From Roseburia sp. (GTDB lineage Bacteria > Bacillota > Clostridia > Lachnospirales > Lachnospiraceae): DNA of 14,865 nucleotides. Below, piece by piece: positions 1 to 5,703 of this stretch. How positions within the stretch are numbered: the first letter of the stretch is position 1; every line of letters begins with the position of its first letter. The DNA is taken from positions 1-14,865 of the forward strand of contig JAGASC010000120.1 of assembly GCA_017621905.1 (NCBI GenBank). The letters run 5' to 3'. The notes under the pieces were generated by a model. It had not been told where the DNA came from. It worked only from the letters and a program-made list of their open reading frames with translations, and ran no database searches. The translations under genes and the position numbers were made by a program.

Positions 1-40
1 TGCCATGATTGATAGTGATGTGGAAGGCGGTGAAGCATAA
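1..40 (+). CDS. glgC: C-terminal end of probable glucose-1-phosphate adenylyltransferase GlgC (partial)
   Basis: An open frame enters from the left edge and ends at a TAA at 38-40, giving the last twelve residues AMIDSDVEGGEA. The final A of the stop is the first base of the glgD start codon, so the two genes overlap by one base and are probably translationally coupled. GlgC is the catalytic ADP-glucose pyrophosphorylase subunit and in Clostridia is usually encoded directly before GlgD. The identity rests on this arrangement, because the visible tail is too short to carry family motifs. Confidence 0.6.
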   Translation, partial: AMIDSDVEGGEA

Positions 41-1182
41 TGGCAAAATCGAATGCAAATGCACTGGGAATCATTTTCCCGAACAGTTATGATACACTGG
101 TTCCGCAGCTTGTGAGCAATCGGTTGATGGCCTCCATTCCCTTTGCAGGACGTTACCGTATGGTGGACTTTATTTTGTCCTCCATGGCAAATTGTGGAAT
201 CAATAATATTTCCCTGATCGTGCGCGAGAATTATCACTCCTTGATGGACCATCTGGGTGCCGGACGTGAGTGGGATCTTTCTTTAAAAAATGGTGGTCTG
301 AACATTATACCGCCTTTTGCGGAGAAAACAGTGAAGGTATACAACGGACGTATTGAGGCTCTGGCGAGCATCATGAATTTTCTGAAAAAACAGAAAGAAA
401 AATATGTGGTTATGTCCGATGCTAATATTGCGGTGAACTTTGATTTTAAGACCCTGATCAAGACACATGTGGAAAGCGGGGCAGACGTAACCGTTGTTTA
501 TAAAGAAGAGGAGCTTCCGCCGGGTGTTACCATTAACTCCTTAATGGATACAGATATGTATTACACCTTTGATCTGGAGAATGGCCGTGTAAAGAAGATT
601 AAGATCAATACGCAGGAGACCGGAGTGCAGAATTTCTCTATGAACATTTATGTCATTGAGAGAGAGCTGCTGATCGGGCAGATTTATGAGGCATATGTGC
701 ACGGACAGGTATATTTTGAGCGGGATATTCTGGCTCCCCAGCTGGATAAGCTGAATGTACAGGCCTATAAATACGAGGGCTACAGTGCCCGTATCTGCGA
801 CATGAAGAGCTATTTTGATGAGAATATGAAGCTTTTGGATGAGGCGAATCTGGATGCACTTTTTGCGGGAAATCCGATTTACACCAAGATCCGTGATGAT
901 AACCCGACCAGATATATCGACGGTGCCAAGGTGAAGAATATCATGGCTGCGGACGGTTGTGTCATTGAGGGTGAAGTGGAGAACAGTGTTCTCTTCCGTG
1001 GCGTGAAAGTGGGCAAGGGTGCCAAAGTGAAGAATTGTGTTCTGATGCAGGATACGGTGATTGGCGAAGGTGCATCGGTGGAGTATCTGATTTCCGATAA
1101 GAACGTGAAGATTACAGCTGGAAAGGAATTGAAAGGTACGGATTCCTTCCCGGTATTTGTGTCGAAGAATCAGATTGTATAA
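40..1182 (+). CDS. glgD: GlgD, non-catalytic subunit of glucose-1-phosphate adenylyltransferase
   Basis: This 380-residue protein has the nucleotidyltransferase fold followed by a left-handed beta-helix, as in ADP-glucose pyrophosphorylases. The N-terminal region reads ALGIIFPNSYDTLVPQL where catalytic GlgC has a glycine-rich GGxGTRL nucleotide loop, so the loop is missing. The family region GRYRMVDFILSSMANCGI follows at about residues 37-54. The C-terminus (about 305-365) has hexapeptide-like repeats such as GCVIEGEVENSVLF and VKVGKGAKVKNCVL. Loss of the catalytic loop with retention of the scaffold is typical of GlgD, which is thought to modulate GlgC in glycogen synthesis from glucose-1-phosphate and ATP. 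The start overlaps the upstream stop by one base, and a GGAAGG at 22-27 can serve as ribosome binding site. The length fits the family. A terminator follows at 1302. Confidence 0.93.
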   Translation: MAKSNANALGIIFPNSYDTLVPQLVSNRLMASIPFAGRYRMVDFILSSMANCGINNISLIVRENYHSLMDHLGAGREWDLSLKNGGLNIIPPFAEKTVKVYNGRIEALASIMNFLKKQKEKYVVMSDANIAVNFDFKTLIKTHVESGADVTVVYKEEELPPGVTINSLMDTDMYYTFDLENGRVKKIKINTQETGVQNFSMNIYVIERELLIGQIYEAYVHGQVYFERDILAPQLDKLNVQAYKYEGYSARICDMKSYFDENMKLLDEANLDALFAGNPIYTKIRDDNPTRYIDGAKVKNIMAADGCVIEGEVENSVLFRGVKVGKGAKVKNCVLMQDTVIGEGASVEYLISDKNVKITAGKELKGTDSFPVFVSKNQIV

Positions 1183-1184
1183 AG

Positions 1185-1285
1185 TTTTGTAACTGTTCAG
1201 GGAAGACCTATGCATTTACTGCATAGCACGCCGGCAGGTGTATCGGCGGTATAAAAACATAGAACATATAGGAGCAGTTACGTAA
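1185..1285. repeat. Short inverted-repeat element after glgD
   Basis: The left end TTTTGTAACTGTTC (1185-1198) and the right end GAGCAGTTACGTAA (1272-1285) are imperfect inverted repeats, matching at 11 of 14 positions, about 100 bp apart. Inside is a perfect hairpin, CTATGCA/TGCATAG, at 1208-1226 with a five-base loop. The left end carries the same TTTGTAACWGTTCRG motif found at 4248 (reversed), 5051 and 10600. It sits between the glgD stop and its terminator, so it would be transcribed in the 3' untranslated region. No coding potential is visible. Confidence 0.5.
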
Positions 1286-1301
1286 TAAGGCAATATGGAA
1301 G

Positions 1302-1343
1302 CAGAGGTATGACTTTTATTGAAAAGCTGTGCCTCTGTTTTTT
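1302..1343 (+). terminator. Rho-independent terminator of the glgC-glgD operon
   Basis: CAGAGG at 1302-1307 pairs with CCTCTG at 1332-1337. An inner CTTTT/AAAAG stem (1313-1317 and 1322-1326) extends it, with some G-U pairs and mismatches between, and a T-run TTTTTT follows directly. Position and direction fit termination of the glycogen operon. Confidence 0.8.
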
Positions 1344-1477
1344 GTGCGTCCGACGGAACACATTTCTGGCAGGTGTAAATCCGAAATCTACCCGGCAGCG
1401 GGGAGATTCGTTTCAAGAAAAGGCGGATGATTGTCAATAAATTAAAAAACAGGGTAGAAGTATTCCGCCAAATTGAG
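1344..1477. other. Intergenic stretch before the DUF308 gene, with one hairpin
   Basis: There is no credible gene here. An interrupted hairpin lies at about 1382-1410: CGAAATCT then CCC pair with GGG then AGATTCG around the loop GGCAGC. It has no T-run after it, so it is not an intrinsic terminator. It precedes the promoter at 1478 and may be incidental. Together with the repeat element and terminator it accounts for the gap after glgD. Confidence 0.35.
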
Positions 1478-1483
1478 TATAAT
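1478..1483 (+). promoter_or_regulatory. Promoter -10 box for the DUF308 gene
   Basis: A perfect TATAAT lies 58 bp upstream of the chosen ATG at 1542 and downstream of the glgD terminator. The hexamer 17 bp further upstream, TAGAAG at 1455-1460, matches the -35 consensus poorly, so the promoter may depend on the strong -10 or on an activator. Confidence 0.5.
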
Positions 1484-1541
1484 AATAACATTGGAAAATT
1501 TAATGTATGAACACAATTATTGTAGGAAGGAACGGAAAGCA

Positions 1542-2126
1542 ATGAAAGAGATGTTCAAAAGAATAAAGGCAGATATGATTTTATCGGCAGTTTTATGTGT
1601 TGTGATGGGCGTTGTGATTTTTGTCTGGCCGGCAACGACGATTGATTTAATGTGTAAGGTCCTGGCTGTGGGAATGATTATTTTTGGAGCGATACAGCTT
1701 GTGGTGTATTTTTTTAATAAAATGGACAGCCCGTTATCCGGTGTTCTGGGACTTATTGCAGCACTGGTTGGCCTGTGGATTTTTGCGAAACCGGAAAGTA
1801 TTGTAAGCCTGATTCCCATTGTTATCGGTGTGATTCTGATGATTCACGGTATGCAGGATATCAAACTGGCATTTGAAGCGAAACACAATGGTTACGGGAG
1901 ATGGTGGAGCATGCTGCTGATTGCGGCCATCAGTCTTGCATTTGGCGTTATATGTATTGTCAATGCATTTGGTATGGTAAAACTGGCGCTTAAGGTGATT
2001 GGCGTGGGGCTGATTTATGATGGCCTTTCGGATTTGTGGGTTGTAAACCGGACCGCAAAGGCGGCGAAGACCGTGAGAGAAATGGAAAAGGCGCTGGAAG
2101 TGGAATACAAGGAAGTTGACGAATAA
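1542..2126 (+). CDS. DUF308 (HdeD-type) six-helix membrane protein
   Basis: This 194-residue protein has a short basic N-terminus (KEMFKRIKAD) and about six hydrophobic segments, at roughly residues 11-28, 34-56, 60-79, 83-101, 115-137 and 142-160, then a charged cytoplasmic tail (VNRTAKAAKTVREMEKALEVEYKEVDE). The pattern of paired helices with glycine-rich turns (LAVGMIIFGAIQ, IPIVIGVILMIHG) is that of the DUF308/HdeD membrane family. HdeD is linked to acid resistance in enterobacteria, but the role in Clostridia is unknown. I chose the ATG at 1542 because AGGAAGG (1524-1530) lies at a suitable distance; a longer frame from a TTG at 1473 would begin inside the promoter. A 76-residue protein follows after 20 bp, probably in the same transcript. 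Confidence 0.85.
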   Translation: MKEMFKRIKADMILSAVLCVVMGVVIFVWPATTIDLMCKVLAVGMIIFGAIQLVVYFFNKMDSPLSGVLGLIAALVGLWIFAKPESIVSLIPIVIGVILMIHGMQDIKLAFEAKHNGYGRWWSMLLIAAISLAFGVICIVNAFGMVKLALKVIGVGLIYDGLSDLWVVNRTAKAAKTVREMEKALEVEYKEVDE

Positions 2127-2146
2127 AAAAACGAGAGGCGATTCTG

Positions 2147-2377
2147 GTGCGAAGAGAAGAATTTAAAATGGAGCGGACCGGTCTTCTGGAAATCGGAGAT
2201 GTGCTTCCGATTACGGAGGGAAAGCTGCCCAGCTCTTATTACTATACCTTGGGAAAAGCATATGCTATGTCTGCAAATTATGCGGTCAGTGAACGAATCA
2301 AGTCAAGAGAGGGCACGGTGGTGGATGTAAAAGAGACACCGAAAGGCTTTTTTGTGACGGTAGAATTTGATGAATAA
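2147..2377 (+). CDS. Small uncharacterised protein, 76 residues
   Basis: I do not recognise this protein. It begins at a GTG preceded by GAGAGG (2133-2138) with an 8-base gap; an internal ATG at 2168 (MERTGLLEIGD) is a possible alternative. The sequence is soluble and mixed in charge, with a predicted helical middle (SSYYYTLGKAYAMSANYAVSERIKS) and a probable beta hairpin at the end (GTVVDVKETPKGFFVTVEFDE). No signal peptide, membrane helix, cysteine or metal motif is present. It follows the DUF308 gene by 20 bp and is followed by a terminator, so the two form a likely bicistron. Codon use and a proper ribosome site argue that it is real. Confidence 0.7.
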   Translation: MRREEFKMERTGLLEIGDVLPITEGKLPSSYYYTLGKAYAMSANYAVSERIKSREGTVVDVKETPKGFFVTVEFDE

Positions 2378-2425
2378 GCCCTGGAAATGGTCTGCAGTTG
2401 GTGACCGGGGAGAAATGTACAATTG

Positions 2426-2461
2426 CCGGAGGCGGAGAAAAACTGCTTCCGGTACTTTTTT
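2426..2461 (+). terminator. Intrinsic terminator between the 76-residue gene and the radical SAM gene
   Basis: CCGGAGGCGG (2426-2435) pairs with CTGCTTCCGG (2443-2452), including two G-T pairs, around the loop AGAAAAA. TACTTTTTT follows. It ends only 26 bases before the radical SAM start codon, so any promoter for that gene must overlap the hairpin or lie upstream of it. That leaves open readthrough or attenuation. Confidence 0.75.
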
Positions 2462-2487
2462 AAGAAGCACAGAAAAGAGAGGGAAAC

Positions 2488-4236
2488 ATGAAAATTTATT
2501 TGACGGCAATCAATGCAAAATATATTCATTCCAATCTGGCGGTCTATAGTTTGCAGGCGTATGCGAACCGGTATTGGAACAGGGAATTGCCGCTTGAAAT
2601 CGTAATTGGGGAATATACGATCAACAACCGGCTGGATGATATTCTGGAAGGAATTTATAAGGCAAAACCGGATGTGCTTTGTTTTTCCTGCTATATCTGG
2701 AATATCGCCTATGTGACGGAACTGATACGGGAATACCATAAATTGTGTCCTGAGGTTCCCATCTGGGTAGGCGGACCTGAGGTTTCCTACGAGGTGGAGA
2801 CTTTTCTGCAGGAGTTCCCGGAAGTAACCGGGGTGATGCGGGGAGAGGGAGAGCAGACCTTTCTGGAGGTATGTGAATATTATGCCGCAGGCCAAAGTAC
2901 GGTAAAAAAAATTGATGTACCGCATTGTACCGTACTATCAAAAATCGCCGGCATCGCATACCGGAAGGAAAATGGGATTGTCTGCACGGCAGAGCGGCCG
3001 CCGCTTGACATGAGCAGCATTCCTTTCTGCTATGACAGGATCGAGGATTTCACTAACCGGATTATTTATTATGAATCCAGCCGCGGCTGTCCCTTCCACT
3101 GCAGCTACTGTTTGTCCTCGGTGGAGAAAAAGCTGCGTTTCCGCAGCCTGGAGCTGGTAAAAAGCGAGTTACTCTTTTTTATAGAAAAAAAGGTGCCTCA
3201 GGTAAAATTTGTAGACCGCACCTTCAACTGCAGTCATTCCCACGCTATGGAAATCTGGCGTTTTATCGCAGAGCATGACAATGGAATCACCAATTTCCAT
3301 TTTGAAATTTCGGCAGACCTGTTAAATCAGGAAGAGCTGGAACTGCTGGCAGGCTTAAGGCCTGGACTGGTGCAGCTGGAAATCGGCGTGCAGTCCACCA
3401 ATGAAGCCACCATTGCGGAGATTCACCGAACCATGCAGTTAGACCGGCTGAAAGAGACGGTAACGGAAATTCAAAAGGCCCATAACATACATGCCCATCT
3501 GGATTTGATCGCCGGGCTGCCTTTTGAAGATTATGCCACCTTTGCCCACTCCTTCGACGAAATCTACGCATTAAAGCCGAATCAGCTTCAGCTGGGCTTC
3601 CTAAAGGTGCTCAAAGGCTCCTATATGTACGAGCATGCGAAGGAATATGATATGCTTTACCGTGGCAGTGCACCCTATGAGGTGATGAAAACAAAATGGC
3701 TGGATTTTTCGGAACTGTTAAAAATCCAGAGGGTGGAAGAAATGCTGGAAGTGTATTACAACAGTGGCCAGTATGAAATCACCATGAAGATTTTAGAAAC
3801 GCAGTTTGAAAGCCCGTTTGAAATGTATCTGAAATTGGGAGAATTTTATGAGTATTGCGGATATTTGGGCATGAGCCATTCCAGGATCCGCCGGTCAGAA
3901 ATCCTGCTGGAGTTTGCCCGGGAAGCGGCACCGGAAGCGGTTCCTGTTTTGCTGGAAAGTCTTGTCTATGACTTGTATTATCGGGAAAACATAAAGAGCA
4001 GGCCGTCCTGGGCGGCGGATTTGGCGGAGTGGAAAACCATAACGCGGCAGTATTGCCAAAACGGAAAGCAGACGCACGTGGAGCGGTTTTTCTATCGTTT
4101 CCCGGGGAAATTGGTTCGAACCATCGATGCTCTGCCACAGCGGGAGGACGCGGCATATTTTGTACTGTTTGATTACACAAAAAGAGACCCGTTAGATCAC
4201 CAGGCGGCGGTGCATGAAATTAGCGAGTGGCTATAA
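2488..4236 (+). CDS. B12-binding-type radical SAM protein with DUF4080 C-terminus
   Basis: The N-terminal part (about 1-140) resembles a cobalamin-binding domain, with VLCFSCYIWNIAYVTELI and PIWVGGPEVSYE followed by GVMRGEGEQTFLE. No DxHxxG motif is seen, so any cobalamin would not be held base-off by that histidine. The radical SAM centre follows: RGCPFHCSYC gives Cys201, Cys205 and Cys208 to bind a 4Fe-4S cluster and cleave S-adenosylmethionine. The barrel continues through FVDRTFNC, LQLEIGVQS and HAHLDLIAGLPFED. The last 180 or so residues fit DUF4080 (582 residues in total, normal for the group). The substrate is unknown. A GAGAGGG site at 2477-2483 supports the ATG. A terminator lies just upstream, and a repeat begins at the stop codon. 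An exonuclease gene follows in the same direction. Confidence 0.88.
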   Translation: MKIYLTAINAKYIHSNLAVYSLQAYANRYWNRELPLEIVIGEYTINNRLDDILEGIYKAKPDVLCFSCYIWNIAYVTELIREYHKLCPEVPIWVGGPEVSYEVETFLQEFPEVTGVMRGEGEQTFLEVCEYYAAGQSTVKKIDVPHCTVLSKIAGIAYRKENGIVCTAERPPLDMSSIPFCYDRIEDFTNRIIYYESSRGCPFHCSYCLSSVEKKLRFRSLELVKSELLFFIEKKVPQVKFVDRTFNCSHSHAMEIWRFIAEHDNGITNFHFEISADLLNQEELELLAGLRPGLVQLEIGVQSTNEATIAEIHRTMQLDRLKETVTEIQKAHNIHAHLDLIAGLPFEDYATFAHSFDEIYALKPNQLQLGFLKVLKGSYMYEHAKEYDMLYRGSAPYEVMKTKWLDFSELLKIQRVEEMLEVYYNSGQYEITMKILETQFESPFEMYLKLGEFYEYCGYLGMSHSRIRRSEILLEFAREAAPEAVPVLLESLVYDLYYRENIKSRPSWAADLAEWKTITRQYCQNGKQTHVERFFYRFPGKLVRTIDALPQREDAAYFVLFDYTKRDPLDHQAAVHEISEWL

Positions 4237-4262
4237 TAGTGAAGGTACTGAACAGTTATAAA
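4234..4262 (-). repeat. Dispersed palindromic repeat overlapping the radical SAM stop codon (reverse orientation)
   Basis: Read on the minus strand, 4262-4248 is TTTATAACTGTTCAG, followed by a segment containing CCTTCACTATTAT. This aligns with 5051-5081 (TTTGTAACAGTTCGG, then CCTTCACTGTTAC) with one base missing and a few substitutions. Its inner ends form an imperfect hairpin. The unit begins within the TAA stop of the radical SAM gene, so it lies at the very start of the 3' region. Confidence 0.55.
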
Positions 4263-4283
4263 GGGTTTTAAATTGGAGAAAAA

Positions 4284-5018
4284 ATGCTGGATAATTATGT
4301 AGTAATAGACCTGGAAATGACAGGATTAAATGCGAAGCGGGATATGATACTGGAAACCGGAGCAGTCCGGGTGAGAAACGGCAGGGCGGCAGAGACCTGC
4401 ACAGCGCTGCTTTGTACCGGCAGGAAACTGTCCGAAGATGTGATACAACTCACCGGAATCACGGAGAAGATGGCAGCGGCCGGGCGCCAACCGGAGGAAG
4501 CCATGGCGGAATTTTTCGCATTTTTAGGCGACGACGTGCTGGTAGGCCAAAACATTATTTTTGATTATAGCTTTTTAAAGCAGTGGGCGGTAAATCATAA
4601 TTTTTCCTTCGAGAGGAGGGCAGTGGACACTTTAAAGCTGTCCCGCCAATTTTTGCCGAAAGAGCAAAAGAAAGAGTTGGAAAGTCTTTGTACCCATTTT
4701 GGTATTGTAAGAAGAAATGCCCACCGGGCGTTAGATGACGCCTGGGAGACGTGGCAGATTATGGAAATACTAAAAGCGAAGTTTGGTGCAGAAAATCCAT
4801 CGGCCTTTGAGCCGAAGCCGTTACAATATAAGGCAAAGAAGGTGACTCCCGCCACGGAACATCAGAAGGAGAACTTGCGGCAGTTTGCGGCTTATCACGG
4901 ACTGGAAGTTCCGCCGGATCTGGATCAACTGACCAGGAACGAGGTCTCCCGGCTGACGGACTTGTGGATTGCGGGCTACGGCAGAATGCCGAAGCAAAAT
5001 CGCGGAAGAGCGGAGTAA
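4284..5018 (+). CDS. DEDDh-family 3'-5' exonuclease (DNA polymerase III epsilon-like)
   Basis: This 244-residue protein has all the residues of the DEDDh exonuclease family. VVIDLEMTG supplies Asp9 and Glu11 (motif I), NIIFDYSFL supplies Asp94 (motif II), and AHRALDDA supplies His147 and Asp152 (motif III). These bind two metal ions for phosphodiester hydrolysis. The exonuclease domain covers about 1-170. The tail (about 190-235, HQKENLRQFAAYHGLEVPPDLDQLTRNEVSRLTDLWIAGYG) looks like a small helical substrate-binding or SAP-like extension. Stand-alone proteins of this type are proposed to act in proofreading, repair or RNA trimming, and which applies here cannot be told. The ribosome site GGAGAAAA lies just before the ATG. 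The gene is 47 bp from the radical SAM stop and is followed by a long hairpin-rich gap. Confidence 0.87.
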   Translation: MLDNYVVIDLEMTGLNAKRDMILETGAVRVRNGRAAETCTALLCTGRKLSEDVIQLTGITEKMAAAGRQPEEAMAEFFAFLGDDVLVGQNIIFDYSFLKQWAVNHNFSFERRAVDTLKLSRQFLPKEQKKELESLCTHFGIVRRNAHRALDDAWETWQIMEILKAKFGAENPSAFEPKPLQYKAKKVTPATEHQKENLRQFAAYHGLEVPPDLDQLTRNEVSRLTDLWIAGYGRMPKQNRGRAE

Positions 5019-5050
5019 AGACATAAAACAGAGAATTTCCTGGAAAAATT

Positions 5051-5190
5051 TTTGTAACAGTTCGGATGCCTTCACTGTTACGTGCATCCAGCCATAAAAA
5101 TCGCTACGCGATGGGGCTGGATGCTTGCCTGTTCCACGTTTTCTTACGGTTTACGCAGTAAATGCGTAAACCTGTCTGAACTGATACAAA
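5051..5190. repeat. 140-bp element with terminal inverted repeats and nested hairpins
   Basis: The ends TTTGTAACAGTTCGGA (5051-5066) and TCTGAACTGATACAAA (5175-5190) are inverted repeats matching at 14 of 16 positions. Inside are three further structures. GTAACAGT/ACTGTTAC pairs 5054-5061 with 5074-5081. GCATCCAGCC/GGCTGGATGC pairs 5084-5093 with 5115-5124 and encloses ATCGC/GCGAT (5100-5104 and 5108-5112). GGTTTACGCA/TGCGTAAACC pairs 5148-5157 with 5163-5172. No coding frame and no T-runs were seen. The form is that of a MITE-like or REP-like element, or a structured RNA, which cannot be distinguished here. Confidence 0.6.
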
Positions 5191-5246
5191 ACTCCCATGC
5201 CTTACATGCTTCGGCAACACCATAAATCTATTCCGCATGGGAGTTT
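5189..5246. repeat. Long perfect hairpin next to the 140-bp element
   Basis: AAACTCCCATGC (5189-5200) and GCATGGGAGTTT (5235-5246) are a perfect 12-bp inverted repeat around a 34-base loop. The left arm shares its first two bases with the end of the 140-bp element, so the two are joined without a gap. No T-run follows. Confidence 0.6.
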
Positions 5247-5257
5247 CGTAAAACTGA

Positions 5258-5290
5258 TGCACACATGCTGTGAACAGCATGGCGCGTGCA
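5258..5290. repeat. Two-part hairpin in the gene-free block
   Basis: CATGCTG (5264-5270) pairs with CAGCATG (5275-5281) around TGAA. An outer TGCAC/GTGCA stem (5258-5262 and 5286-5290) extends it, with one unpaired base on the left and four on the right. It has no T-run and no coding frame. Confidence 0.5.
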
Positions 5291-5291
5291 C

Positions 5292-5316
5292 GAACCGCTC
5301 AGCGAGTGAGCGGTTC
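5292..5316. repeat. Perfect 10-bp hairpin closing the gene-free block
   Basis: GAACCGCTCA (5292-5301) and TGAGCGGTTC (5307-5316) pair perfectly around GCGAG. It lies one base after the previous hairpin. The next 40 bases lead into the promoter at 5384. The lack of a T-run argues against an intrinsic terminator on the plus strand. Confidence 0.55.
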
Positions 5317-5359
5317 TGAATGAAAGTAGCGAATAGATAGAAATTTTACAGGATATTTA

Positions 5360-5389
5360 TTGGAAATTTGCCGGAATGTATGGTAATAT
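5360..5389 (+). promoter_or_regulatory. Extended -10 promoter for the 34-residue peptide gene
   Basis: TGGTAATAT (5381-5389) is an extended -10 element with TAATAT as the hexamer. TTGGAA at 5360-5365 is a four-of-six match to the -35 consensus with an 18-base spacer. It lies 43 bases upstream of the ATG at 5432 and downstream of the hairpin block. Confidence 0.55.
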
Positions 5390-5431
5390 AAGGAGCAGTT
5401 GGGAGTTTTACAGAAAGGTGTGGTAATTCAT

Positions 5432-5536
5432 ATGTACGATTTTGGAAAAAAGAAAAATAGAAAAGTGCTGGCAGCAGTCGTTATTATTCTTGTGGGAACA
5501 ATGCTTCTGACCACAGTGTTGGCAGCGTTTTTATAA
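5432..5536 (+). CDS. 34-residue single-pass membrane peptide
   Basis: The frame from ATG at 5432 to TAA at 5534-5536 encodes MYDFGKKKNRKVLAAV, then a hydrophobic helix and a short C-terminus ending LAAFL. A basic stretch (KKKNRK, residues 6-11) followed by about 20 apolar residues predicts one membrane helix with the N-terminus in the cytoplasm. A ribosome site AAAGGTGTGG (5414-5423) and a promoter at 5384 support expression. The FGKKK plus helix layout resembles small peptides I have seen in Lachnospiraceae, but I cannot name a family. It lies 167 bp before the VanW gene, which has its own promoter. A role in envelope maintenance is only a guess from that neighbour. Confidence 0.65.
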   Translation: MYDFGKKKNRKVLAAVVIILVGTMLLTTVLAAFL

Positions 5537-5620
5537 AAATGATTCCCGACAATCAATGATTTCGGGGAAAATACACGAAAAAAAACAGCGATCCCCCAAG
5601 ATATTCGTGTTTGTTGTATC

Positions 5621-5648
5621 TTGCAAATAAGGGTGGTTATGGTATAAT
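5621..5648 (+). promoter_or_regulatory. Extended -10 promoter of the VanW-family gene
   Basis: TGGTATAAT (5640-5648) is a consensus extended -10. TTGCAA at 5621-5626 is a four-of-six -35 with a 16-base spacer. It lies 55 bases before the ATG at 5704. This shows that an apparent in-frame TTG start at 5611 lies upstream of the transcript and is not the real start. Confidence 0.7.
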
Positions 5649-5703
5649 CTGTCCAAGATTATACGCGCCGGAGCGGAGCAATTTAGATTTTAGAGGGAAA
5701 AGA

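Noticed and set aside
541..1215. Open frame of 224 codons on the minus strand
   Set aside because: It lies antisense to the well-supported glgD gene and has a histidine- and leucine-rich composition typical of a shadow frame.
1473..1541. Upstream extension of the DUF308 gene to a TTG at 1473
   Set aside because: It would begin before the TATAAT at 1478, and the extra 23 residues do not belong to the family. The ATG at 1542 has a good ribosome site.
1216..1542. Open frame of 108 codons on the minus strand in the gap after glgD
   Set aside because: It spans the repeat, the terminator hairpin and the DUF308 promoter, has no recognisable domain, and has a residue mix typical of a chance frame.
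5051..5316. CRISPR array
   Set aside because: The hairpin arms differ from one another, there is no constant direct repeat with unique spacers, and no cas gene is present.
5074..5316. Chain of intrinsic terminators for the exonuclease gene
   Set aside because: None of the hairpins is followed by a T-run on the plus strand.
5611..5703. Extension of the VanW protein to a TTG at 5611
   Set aside because: The consensus extended -10 at 5640-5648 lies inside this stretch, and starting at 5704 places a clean signal peptide at the N-terminus.
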